DNA of 29,450 bases, from IMG/VR virus record IMGVR_UViG_3300008110_000284, positions 1 to 29,450 of that record; one strand, written 5' to 3'. Source of the stretch: a virus. The notes beneath the pieces were generated by a model that did no database searches, was not told the DNA's origin, and worked only from the letters and a program-made list of their open reading frames with translations. The translations under genes were made by a program, and so were the position numbers. Positions 1 through 6,820 of the stretch are shown piece after piece (position 1 is the first letter of the stretch; each line of letters opens with the position of its first letter).

Positions 1-1098
1 TTGTGCATATGGATCAATGTAAACCTTGATACGACCGAACATGGTACCTGCGAAGGTGTTACCAGTATCGTCAACGGTTAGGTTAACTTGACCTTGTAGT
101 GCTGATTGATAGTCAAGAATACCAGCCATTGCGAAAGCAGAAGCAACATCTGACGAGCAGATCATAATGTTACCCTTACCACGACGAGTTGTCTTGGCAA
201 TGGTGTTAGCTTCACGTTCGATTTGGAAAGCAAGACCTTTAACTTTTTCAACCATCCAACGACCGTTTGAGTCGGTGTCTAGGTCGAATACAGCGCGGTT
301 GGTTGTACCAACTTGGCAACCCAACTTAGCAACACCGTAAATGGTACGAATAACTTCACGGTTGATTTCAGCAAGAATTTCTGTTGAAAGAATGTTTGCT
401 AGTTCGGTTTCTGCATCTAGACCATGAACTGCTTTCAAGTCTTGAGCAAGTTCCATTGAATACTCGGCCTTTAGAGCACGGGTACGAGCAGTTACGGTAA
501 CTTTCTCGATTGAGAATGCCATTTCTTGGAAGGTGTTACCTGCAGCACCATCACCAAGAGCTTCAGCAGAACCGGTTGTCATTGCAACGGCAGCATTAGC
601 GTTTGACTGGAACACTTCAGTTGTGTTAGCAGCGATTGTAAGAGCAGTCAACTGGCTAGCAACTTGAGCAATCAGAGCTGTGTTAGCACCTGAGAACTGT
701 GTGTTGGCTTCGTTGTAGAATGCTTCATCACCACTTTGTGATGCATAACGGGTACGCATTGCGAAAATCAAACCGGTAGGACCAGTCATTGGCTGAACGC
801 CGCAAACATCATACGCGATTAGGTTAGGCAATGAACGGCGAACCAAACTGATTAGGATTGGATCGAAACCAGCAACTGGACCAGCAGCAGCTGCACTACC
901 GCTGAAACCGCCTGTACCAGCAAAGTTGGTTGGTGAACCTGTTTCATACAGCATACCTGCGGTCTTCTGCATTTCTTGTGCTTGGTTCTCAAGAACAACA
1001 GCAGTAACTGCTTTACGGTATGGATCTTTAATTGGGGCCATGTCTGGATGATCCAGAACACCTTCCCATTTCTTTTGTAGGCCTTCGGACAAATACAT
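1..1098 (-). CDS. 23: Major capsid protein, T4 gp23 family (3' end beyond the window)
   Basis: This is the major head shell protein (HK97-type fold in T4), forming the hexamers of the icosahedral head. The first 366 residues are present; the rest lies past position 1, so about 100-150 residues are missing compared with T4 gp23 (521 aa). Recognition rests on the segment around residues 87-115 (VRRSLPNLIAYDVCGVQPM then TGPTG), the LKAEYSMELAQDLKAVHG-type segment, and an EINREVIRTI stretch, all gp23 hallmarks. The start at 1098 has an AAGGAG-type ribosome binding site a few bases upstream. A possible gp21 cleavage site of the L-x-E type is L50-Y51-E52, which would remove an N-terminal propeptide. 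It lies directly downstream of the scaffold gene and probably shares its late promoter. Confidence 0.97.
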   Translation of the reverse strand, partial: MYLSEGLQKKWEGVLDHPDMAPIKDPYRKAVTAVVLENQAQEMQKTAGMLYETGSPTNFAGTGGFSGSAAAAGPVAGFDPILISLVRRSLPNLIAYDVCGVQPMTGPTGLIFAMRTRYASQSGDEAFYNEANTQFSGANTALIAQVASQLTALTIAANTTEVFQSNANAAVAMTTGSAEALGDGAAGNTFQEMAFSIEKVTVTARTRALKAEYSMELAQDLKAVHGLDAETELANILSTEILAEINREVIRTIYGVAKLGCQVGTTNRAVFDLDTDSNGRWMVEKVKGLAFQIEREANTIAKTTRRGKGNIMICSSDVASAFAMAGILDYQSALQGQVNLTVDDTGNTFAGTMFGRIKVYIDPYAQ

Positions 1099-1120
1099 TT
1101 TTATCTCCTTGTTTTACTAA

Positions 1121-2179
1121 TTAAATTCTTGTTTTTGAAATTGCTTGGGCAACAGCAGCGACCATTGGGTCAACGACCTTGTCATCTGTGCCTTCCAACT
1201 CTTCATGCAACTGTTTTTCATCAGCACGCTTGGCGCCAGATGGGAAGTAGTTCTCACGAATTGTCTCAAGTTTGGTTTTGTATTCGTCCTCTGTGGAGAA
1301 TTCAACACTCTCTGCGAGTGATTTGATTTTTTCAACTTGAGTGGTGATGAGACCTTCACATACAGTATGAATGATTTCAGCTTTACGAGCTTCAACCAAT
1401 GCCTTCTTGGTTTGAATGCCACGTTCGATTTCCTCGTTAAGAGAGGTTTCTAGTTCTTCAACTTTAGAAGCCAACTCATCAACTAGGTCAACTTTTTCGG
1501 CAGGAACATCAATATAGTGTTCTGCAAATAGGTTGCGTAGACCTGAAATAAACTCTTCGGTAATTTCAGAACGCAGACCTGCTTCGATAGCAATCTGGTT
1601 TTCTTCCATCCATTGCTCAACAACATACGAAAGATAGTCATCAACCTTTTCTGTTAGGTCGGCACGAATAGATTCAACTGCTTCTTCGAGCATACCAGCA
1701 TATGCGGTTTCGATTTCTTCTTCGATTTGAGCAACACGGTCAGTAACGCGAGCTTCGAAAATGGTAGAAACTTTTTCTTTGAATTCTTCTGAGATTGTAG
1801 AATCGTCGGCAAACAATGAATCAACATCTTCCTTCATCTTTGCTTTCCATTCTTTCTTCTCTTCTAGTTGTTCTTCAGTTTCAGCAATAACTTCTTCTTC
1901 GTCTGAAACTTCTTCATCTTCTCTCATTGTTGACTGACCTTTGCCAAGCATTTCTTGCTTGTCTGGAGAGGCAGCTGAAGGTTTTGTAGTTGGTGCTGCA
2001 GCACTCTTTGATGATGGGCTAATCTTTGCAGAATTATCATTGTTCTTATAATTCTGTGGGGTTGGACCACCAGCATCATGTACCTCAGCTGGAATTTTTT
2101 CTGGAGGCATTGCTGGTGCAGCACTCTTACTACCTGCAAGAATTTCTGCGGCTGCCTCAAATAGTTTGTTTGATGCCAT
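1121..2179 (-). CDS. 22: Prohead core scaffolding protein, T4 gp22 family
   Basis: This is the main scaffold of the prohead core; in T4 it is degraded by the gp21 protease during head maturation. The 352-aa product is strongly acidic and predicted mostly helical. Residues 1-75 are an Ala/Pro/Ser/Lys-rich, low-complexity N-terminus; a Glu-rich stretch follows (around 85-115), then the conserved gp22 core with IEEEIETAYAGMLEEAVES and WMEENQIAIEAGLRSEI. Its position between the protease and the capsid gene is exactly that of T4. The start is preceded by an AAGGAG-like site, and an exact TATAAATA octamer lies 23 bases upstream. Several L/I-x-E tripeptides could be gp21 cut sites. The Pro/Ser/Lys-rich N-terminal part has no counterpart I recognise. 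Confidence 0.93.
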   Translation of the reverse strand: MASNKLFEAAAEILAGSKSAAPAMPPEKIPAEVHDAGGPTPQNYKNNDNSAKISPSSKSAAAPTTKPSAASPDKQEMLGKGQSTMREDEEVSDEEEVIAETEEQLEEKKEWKAKMKEDVDSLFADDSTISEEFKEKVSTIFEARVTDRVAQIEEEIETAYAGMLEEAVESIRADLTEKVDDYLSYVVEQWMEENQIAIEAGLRSEITEEFISGLRNLFAEHYIDVPAEKVDLVDELASKVEELETSLNEEIERGIQTKKALVEARKAEIIHTVCEGLITTQVEKIKSLAESVEFSTEDEYKTKLETIRENYFPSGAKRADEKQLHEELEGTDDKVVDPMVAAVAQAISKTRI

Positions 2180-2201
2180 TAGGAATCTCCTTATGATTTC
2201 T

Positions 2202-2209
2202 TATTTATA
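2202..2209 (-). promoter_or_regulatory. Putative T4-type late promoter upstream of gp22
   Basis: The minus strand reads exactly TATAAATA, the T4 late-promoter -10 octamer, in the gap between the gp21 stop and the gp22 start, 23 bases before the gp22 ATG. A ribosome binding site fits between it and the start. It probably drives the abundant scaffold and capsid transcripts. T4 late promoters have no -35 element, so the octamer and its position are the only evidence. Confidence 0.6.
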
Positions 2210-2212
2210 AAA

Positions 2213-2863
2213 TTAAAGTTTTCTGATGAAATTTTCAAACAAGTTAAGTGCAACCTGTTCAATATCTTTTCGTGATGCCTGTCGAATTTGTCTTTTTGCA
2301 TTATCAATATCAATTTCAACGAAACGACCTTCAACAAACAACCATTCTTTATTCTCCATGATGCCATTAACAAAGGCTCCTGGTGCCGATGGGTCGGCAA
2401 CAATGTCAGCAGCAGTTGCTAAACGAAAATCATCTTGAACAATATTGTAACCTTCTTTTGTTGGCTGCAACGAGCCCATACCACGGGAAGATACTCCAAG
2501 GTTAACACCAGAATCCATAAAATTCTTAACGATTTGCCCGTATGGTGTGTCAAGTATCAATGCCTTACCAATGAAAGATTCTCCATTGTCGGTAAGTTCT
2601 ACAATCTTGTGTGACACTCTTTCAAGATTGATAGAAGGTGTATCTGGATGACCAAGTTCTCCTAGAGCACGGTTTGTCTTTACATATTCTTCATTGTAAC
2701 GACCAACTTCTTTGCTTAGAATGTCTTTGGTATACATACGGTTATTCTTGTTTGGTTTGTCATAAACAAGAAATGGTCCAGTAATGTAAAGATTCTTCTT
2801 GCCATTTTCGGTGGCTTCAGTAAGATACTTTACTTCTTCGATGTTTTCTCTAATCAGTTTCAT
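2213..2863 (-). CDS. 21: Prohead core protein protease, T4 gp21 family (peptidase U9/S77)
   Basis: This serine protease matures the prohead by cutting scaffold, core and capsid proteins, typically after L/I-x-E. The 216-aa protein carries the family signatures GELGHP (His72, probable catalytic His), LGVSSRGMG (Ser125/126, probable nucleophile) and a downstream DD/ADIVADPSAPGAF segment. The reading frame stays open upstream to 2929, but the start at 2863 is preferred: it has AGGA at proper spacing, begins with MKLIREN, and avoids a 60-base overlap with the upstream gene. The upstream gene ends 5 bases before this start, and the AGGA lies in its last codons, so translation may be coupled. Like T4 gp21, it sits between the core genes and the scaffold. 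Early LIRE and IEE tripeptides could be self-processing sites. Confidence 0.95.
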   Translation of the reverse strand: MKLIRENIEEVKYLTEATENGKKNLYITGPFLVYDKPNKNNRMYTKDILSKEVGRYNEEYVKTNRALGELGHPDTPSINLERVSHKIVELTDNGESFIGKALILDTPYGQIVKNFMDSGVNLGVSSRGMGSLQPTKEGYNIVQDDFRLATAADIVADPSAPGAFVNGIMENKEWLFVEGRFVEIDIDNAKRQIRQASRKDIEQVALNLFENFIRKL

Positions 2864-2868
2864 AGTTA

Positions 2869-3228
2869 TTATCCTGTATATGGATCTACGTTGTAGGTAG
2901 CAGATTTGGAAACTTCCATAACAAGACAACCACCAGTTTGAACTGTGATAACAATAGATTGCCCACTATTGTTTGCAATTGAATAACCACTCTCATCAAA
3001 ACGCATTTCACCTGCGTTATGTAATTGTAGAATAGGCATACTATTTCTAGCAATCTGAATGGCACCGTTAGTTGACCACATAACTCTCTTGATGCTAGCC
3101 GCGTTAACAGTCTCTGTTGTTGGGTTAGCTCTTAGGTCAGTAAGTGCAATAGTTACTGTACCAGGATCAGCAACTCTAATGATTGATGATCCTCTTAATG
3201 AATTTGTAATTTCTGATTGAAATGCCAT
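2869..3228 (-). CDS. Small beta-rich putative virion protein of unknown function
   Basis: I do not recognise a named family. The 119-aa protein starts MAFQSEITNSL, has alternating hydrophobic/polar segments typical of a beta-sandwich or beta-barrel, and lacks a signal peptide or membrane segment. It lies between the basic core protein and the gp21 protease, with 1-base and 5-base gaps, so it is almost certainly expressed with the head genes. T4 has no gene at this point. A head decoration protein, a minor capsid or a core-associated protein are possible roles; this is inferred from position only. A weak site (GGAATAAGATAA) precedes the start. It contains few Lys residues and no Cys cluster beyond a single GGC motif near the C-terminus. 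Confidence 0.8.
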   Translation of the reverse strand: MAFQSEITNSLRGSSIIRVADPGTVTIALTDLRANPTTETVNAASIKRVMWSTNGAIQIARNSMPILQLHNAGEMRFDESGYSIANNSGQSIVITVQTGGCLVMEVSKSATYNVDPYTG

Positions 3229-3229
3229 T

Positions 3230-3664
3230 TTATCTTATTCCCATTGAGGTACGGCGTCTAAGGGACATTTTGCGTTTCATTAGTGTTCTACGCAACTTTG
3301 ATTTTCCCTTTGTCTTCCAGTATCGTTTAAGTTTTCGAGCCTTCTGTAATCTTTGCATTGTCGGTATTCTAACAACTCTGTTACCAGACAACTTGTAACC
3401 TTTAATAGAAGATTTTCTAATGTTCTTCTGAACAACAATTCTGCCCTGCTTGTTTCTACGGATTCTACGGCGAATCTTAGTGATTCTACCCATCTTCATT
3501 ACGTTGGCTTCATCCAACTCTTCTTCTACCCACTCATATGTATCATCTGCCACGGCAACTTTTTCTGCCTCTAATCTGGCAACAATCATCTCTTCAAGGC
3601 GTTCAAAAATTAATTCTCTAGCCTCAACTAACTTGTTCTGTGCAATTAAATCTATCAGTTTCAT
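3230..3664 (-). CDS. Prohead core-type protein with acidic N-terminal and very basic C-terminal half
   Basis: The 144-aa protein is two-part. Residues 1-55 (DLIAQNKLVEARELIFERL then an acidic WVEEELDEAN stretch) resemble T4 gp67, the acidic prohead core protein. Residues 56-144 are extremely Arg/Lys-rich (for example KIRRRIRRNKQG and RRTLMKRKMSLRRRTSMG), as in DNA- or RNA-binding internal proteins. It occupies the gp67/gp68 position. A likely role is a core component whose parts are separated by gp21 and whose basic part stays with the packaged DNA; this is inference. L-E-E at residues 22-24 could be a gp21 site. Its start overlaps the previous stop as ATGA, indicating coupled translation. 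It may correspond to gp68, but I see no clear gp68 sequence match. Confidence 0.85.
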   Translation of the reverse strand: MKLIDLIAQNKLVEARELIFERLEEMIVARLEAEKVAVADDTYEWVEEELDEANVMKMGRITKIRRRIRRNKQGRIVVQKNIRKSSIKGYKLSGNRVVRIPTMQRLQKARKLKRYWKTKGKSKLRRTLMKRKMSLRRRTSMGIR

Positions 3665-4365
3665 TTGGCATGCTTGAAAGCAAAGTCAGCAGCCTTCATT
3701 AAATGTTCTGGTGACTTATGTACCATATCAGCAAACTTTTTCTTGTTCTCGTCATTCAATGCTTTATGCACTTGAGTAATTGCTGATGCGGTGAAGTGGT
3801 CTACTTTGCGGGTATGACCTGACGCAAACTTAACAGACTTTGCCTGTTTATCATTCACAATCTTATGAAGTGTATCCATTACTGCTTCTTCTAACTCAAC
3901 TTCTTCTGCCTGAATTGGTGCATCCATACCTGCACCATATTGATAAGGTATAGAGAAATATTTTCTTAGTCGTTCATTGTAATACAAAGCAATTTTTGTT
4001 CCATCTGGATACATACGAATTGCTTTGCGTTTGATAACTAGAACTACTGGTGGATCTTTGTCTTCTTGTAGAACAATTGGTTCATCAGTAACTTCTTCTA
4101 CATCTTCTCTTACTGCTCTACGAGCTTGATTGAAAATCTGTTTGTTATTGGAAACCAAATCTACCATACGATTGAACATATTCTGTAGAATCGCACGGTC
4201 TGCATTATTAAACACAGGTTTTTCTTCTTGCATCTTATCCAATATCTTATGGATACGTTGCAACTGTGCCTTGTTAACAAGACCAGCGCGAACAAGAGCA
4301 TCAAACTTTGAGTAGTCTGATTTCTCTTCTTCAACGATAGATTTGAATTCTAATAAGGACTTCAT
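3661..4365 (-). CDS. Putative prohead core/head protein of unknown function (234 aa)
   Basis: No named family recognised. The N-terminal 120 residues are helical and charged (MKSLLEFKSIVEEEKSD, then a long RIHKILDKMQ/ILQNMFNRMVDL amphipathic part). A short beta segment with PPVVLVIKRKAIRMYPDGT and an Arg/Tyr-rich stretch follow, then an acidic linker (AEEVELEEAVMD) and a basic helical C-terminus ending in HAK. The early tripeptides L-L-E and I-V-E fit the L/I-x-E rule for gp21 cleavage, so it may be packaged in the core and processed. Both ends overlap the neighbouring genes as ATGA, placing it firmly in the head operon. T4 has only gp67 and gp68 here, so this is either a divergent gp68 equivalent or an additional core protein. 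Confidence 0.83.
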   Translation of the reverse strand: MKSLLEFKSIVEEEKSDYSKFDALVRAGLVNKAQLQRIHKILDKMQEEKPVFNNADRAILQNMFNRMVDLVSNNKQIFNQARRAVREDVEEVTDEPIVLQEDKDPPVVLVIKRKAIRMYPDGTKIALYYNERLRKYFSIPYQYGAGMDAPIQAEEVELEEAVMDTLHKIVNDKQAKSVKFASGHTRKVDHFTASAITQVHKALNDENKKKFADMVHKSPEHLMKAADFAFKHAK

Positions 4366-4538
4366 TCTTGTTCTACAGTTTCTTCTTCTGTTTCTTCTTG
4401 ACCACCAAATAGTGTAGAAGCAATTTCTTGTTTACGGGCATCTAGTGCCTCAAATGCCTTTGCAGACAACATATCAGACATTGTTTGTTTGGCACCAACA
4501 GCATCACCTGTTGCGATTTGAGTTACGAAACTTGTCAT
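4362..4538 (-). CDS. 67: Prohead core protein, gp67-like
   Basis: This small acidic protein matches T4 gp67, a minor core component needed for correct head shape. The preferred product is 58 aa, starting MTSFVTQIATGD; this aligns in register with the start of T4 gp67 (MEGLIEAIKSND). The middle KAFEALDARKQEIASTLFGG is typical of the family, and the tail is Glu-rich (EETEEETVEQE), as in T4. An in-frame ATG also exists at 4550, giving four extra residues and a TAATG overlap with the portal stop. Both starts have an SD-like sequence (AGGA for 4550, GGAG for 4538). The downstream start is chosen from the family alignment and because the putative late promoter at 4558-4565 would leave almost no leader for the upstream one. 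Confidence 0.85.
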   Translation of the reverse strand: MTSFVTQIATGDAVGAKQTMSDMLSAKAFEALDARKQEIASTLFGGQEETEEETVEQE

Positions 4539-4549
4539 AGTATTCTCCA

Positions 4550-6193
4550 TTATTTCCTATTTATATTGAGAGCAGTTTTCTCTACCGAATTATCTAATTC
4601 TGGTGTCAGAGATTCTGTATCCTGTTTCTCATAAGTGTTATCTACTGGTTCTGCATCACCACCAGGTTGACCTTGTTGCTGGTCACCACCAATCGGTGTG
4701 ATTGGACCTTCTTCTTCTATTTCTTGATCCATCTTCTCAATTTCTTCATCGGTCATCTGAAGAACATTCTTCTTAACCCATGTTGCAGAGAAGTAACGAC
4801 CAATGAATGGTTCCATCATCGTTGCAGTATTGACTCTTTCACGCAGCAATTCTGCATCACGCATTTCGGTAAAGTTATTGTCTTTGATGAAGTCGTAATA
4901 AATTTCTTCACGGAATTCATCCCATTCTTCACTGGTACAAACACCTTTAAGAACTAATTGTGTGCGTAGTGCATGGTCAAAAATCTGTGCAAACTTGTTG
5001 CGTAGTCTCTGAACGAACTTTGCAAACTTAACTTCATCGCGGGTAACTTCGGTTGTTTTACCAACACCCATCAAACCACCGTCATTAGGTTCTAAACGAG
5101 ATACTGGAACATTCAATGCATTCAACAGTTTCTTTTGGAAGTATTTTACATCTTCCATCTCACCTAAGTTTTGACCAGCAGGCAATGTTGTAATTTCGGT
5201 ACCTTTACCACCTTCGCGGCGAGGTAACCAGAAGTCTTCAAGCATCGACAAGTGTTTACGTTCATCACGAATCTCACCTGTGCTTGCATCGTAAACTAAC
5301 TTGTTACGATACTGAATCATAATAGAACGGATGTATTGTTCTGCTTTACCTTTTGGTAAGTTACCAACATCAATATAGAATATACGGCGTTCAGGTGCTC
5401 TTGAGATACGGTAAATAACTACCGCATCTTCAATCATTCTTAGTTGATTGAGTGCCTTGATTGCTTTGTGTAGGTAAGAAATGACAAATACATTTTTTGC
5501 ATCCATCAAACCTGAGTTTACATTAATAATTGCCTCAGGTGCAATACGCAAACCTTGTGTTACATTCGCACTAAATGTTTGTGTCGTTGTACCACGGTCA
5601 TTATAGACATAGTATTCAGCCAACGATTTGATGATGTTGGCACCAGTTTTTGGGTCGCGTTCTTTTTGAATCTCACGCACTTTACGAATCTTGCGTGGGT
5701 CAATATAACGAAGTTCTTGAATACCTTTTTTTGGATCTTTATCATTGACGATTACATGGTAATAGATACGACCGTCAATGTACCAACGCTTGAATAAATC
5801 GTCGGCAAGATTACTGAAGTTCAACATCTTTTGGATGTTTTTAAACTCTTCAATAATTTTTTTCTTAACTGCTTCTGGTTGTTTGAGATTATCTACTACA
5901 ATCTTGACAATCTCACCTTGTTCTGTATGACTGATTGCTTCATTAACAATTTCATCAATTGCCATATCACACTCTGGGTGATTTGACATTTCACGATAAC
6001 GAGTGATGAGTTCAATCTCATTACGAACAGAACCATCTAAATCAACATAAGTGCCGTAATGGGCATTCTGCGTGATAGTAACTGCACCGTCATCAATTGC
6101 CTCGGTTGGAAGTGTAAAAGAGGCCTGCTCGGGTTTTTCTTCCCGAACAATGTCCTTTTTACCTAGTGTAAAACCGAATAATTTTACTGCCAT
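4550..6193 (-). CDS. 20: Portal vertex protein, T4 gp20 family
   Basis: This protein forms the dodecameric portal at one head vertex, which nucleates prohead assembly, docks the terminase and later joins the neck. The product is 547 aa, close to T4 gp20 (524 aa). The family motif near residue 70 is visible (ITRYREMSNHPECDMAIDEI then VNEAI), as are RYIDPRKIRKVREI and NVPVSRLEPNDGGLMGVGKT, followed by a long helical stem/crown region (FAKFVQRLRNKFAQIFDHAL). The C-terminal 60 residues are Gln/Glu/Gly-rich and probably flexible. The start at 6193 has AGGA about ten bases upstream, immediately after a terminator hairpin that separates this gene from the tail tube gene. The stop overlaps an ATG of the next gene. 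Confidence 0.97.
   Translation of the reverse strand: MAVKLFGFTLGKKDIVREEKPEQASFTLPTEAIDDGAVTITQNAHYGTYVDLDGSVRNEIELITRYREMSNHPECDMAIDEIVNEAISHTEQGEIVKIVVDNLKQPEAVKKKIIEEFKNIQKMLNFSNLADDLFKRWYIDGRIYYHVIVNDKDPKKGIQELRYIDPRKIRKVREIQKERDPKTGANIIKSLAEYYVYNDRGTTTQTFSANVTQGLRIAPEAIINVNSGLMDAKNVFVISYLHKAIKALNQLRMIEDAVVIYRISRAPERRIFYIDVGNLPKGKAEQYIRSIMIQYRNKLVYDASTGEIRDERKHLSMLEDFWLPRREGGKGTEITTLPAGQNLGEMEDVKYFQKKLLNALNVPVSRLEPNDGGLMGVGKTTEVTRDEVKFAKFVQRLRNKFAQIFDHALRTQLVLKGVCTSEEWDEFREEIYYDFIKDNNFTEMRDAELLRERVNTATMMEPFIGRYFSATWVKKNVLQMTDEEIEKMDQEIEEEGPITPIGGDQQQGQPGGDAEPVDNTYEKQDTESLTPELDNSVEKTALNINRK
4558..4565 (-). promoter_or_regulatory. Putative T4-type late promoter inside the end of the portal gene
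   Basis: The minus strand reads exactly TATAAATA within the codons for the portal C-terminus (asn-ile-asn-arg). It is 20 bases before the preferred gp67-like start at 4538. It could give the small core genes a separate late promoter so that they are made in excess over the portal. Because it overlaps coding sequence it could also be chance, but a second exact match at 2202-2209 supports this octamer as the phage's late signal. Confidence 0.5.
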
Positions 6194-6210
6194 ATATGAA
6201 TCATCCTAAA

Positions 6211-6240
6211 AAGTAAAAAGGGAGGTCAGAAGGACCTCCC
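6211..6240 (-). terminator. Intrinsic terminator between tail tube and portal genes
   Basis: The minus strand has an 8-bp perfect GC-rich stem (GGGAGGTC / GACCTCCC) with a 5-base loop, followed at once by TTTTT and then ACTTTTT. It begins a few bases after the tandem TGA TGA stops of gp19 and ends about 17 bases before the portal start. This is a textbook rho-independent terminator. It should end or attenuate the neck-tail transcript and reduce read-through into the head genes. No clear late promoter lies between it and the portal gene. Confidence 0.88.
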
Positions 6241-6246
6241 TCTTCA

Positions 6247-6792
6247 TCACGCCACGTTGTCAGCTACTGATTCCCACCACTGGTAGGAAAGAGTAATTGT
6301 AAACTCTTCAATAGTGTCGTTTGAACCCCAATCAACATCAATTGGTGATACATCTTGTGGGAACATACCTAGAAAACGGTATTTCTTAAGAGTATTACCT
6401 TGCTTGCCGTATTGGGTAACATCAGCATCAACAGTATATCCACCAGGAGCAAGAGCTAATGGGTTACGGACATTAAGACTGTGACTGTTGATACCGTTCA
6501 ACCAACGCTCGAATGCATTACGAATAACAAAATCTTCATCATTGATAATTGTGATTGTCCAATCTTGGAAGGTTCTGTTACCCGCAAACTTCAATTCGCG
6601 GCCAAAGTATTGAACAGGTACAACACCAACGGTAGAACCAGGCAGTTGAGCTGTCTTACACATGAAGGTTAGTTTCTTCTGTGCATCTCCAGCTTGTGAA
6701 AAGCCAGGAAACGGCATACTCACCTCAAATAGATTTGGGCGAGCACCGTCTCCTACCATTTGAGAGCGGAATTCGTTTACATTAAATGCCAT
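6247..6792 (-). CDS. 19: Tail tube protein, T4 gp19 family
   Basis: This is the inner tube protein of the contractile tail, polymerising as stacked hexamers inside the sheath. The 181-aa length is slightly above T4 gp19 (163 aa). The segments ARPNLFEVSMPFPG, CKTAQLPGSTVGVVPVQYFG, RELKFAGNRTFQDWTITI and the conserved FERWLNGINSH part are typical of the T4-gp19/Hcp-like tube fold. The start at 6792 has GGAG seven bases upstream. It ends with two consecutive TGA codons, followed by a strong terminator. It lies directly downstream of the sheath gene, as in T4. Confidence 0.97.
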   Translation of the reverse strand: MAFNVNEFRSQMVGDGARPNLFEVSMPFPGFSQAGDAQKKLTFMCKTAQLPGSTVGVVPVQYFGRELKFAGNRTFQDWTITIINDEDFVIRNAFERWLNGINSHSLNVRNPLALAPGGYTVDADVTQYGKQGNTLKKYRFLGMFPQDVSPIDVDWGSNDTIEEFTITLSYQWWESVADNVA

Positions 6793-6812
6793 TTATATTC
6801 TCCTATCTCTCT

Positions 6813-6820
6813 TATTTATT
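6813..6820 (-). promoter_or_regulatory. Possible late promoter variant upstream of gp19
   Basis: The minus strand reads AATAAATA, one mismatch from TATAAATA, overlapping the stop codon of the sheath gene and 21 bases before the tail tube ATG. A separate late promoter for the abundant tube protein would make sense, but the variant is common in AT-rich DNA, so the call is tentative. Confidence 0.3.

Noticed and set aside
2864-2929. 22-residue N-terminal extension of the prohead protease
   Set aside because: It overlaps the upstream gene, has no ribosome binding site and no hydrophobic or conserved character; the start at 2863 has both a site and the expected MKL beginning.
5555-5797. Plus-strand open frame opposite the portal gene
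   Set aside because: It is the shadow of a long conserved portal reading frame, with no ribosome binding site or recognisable product.
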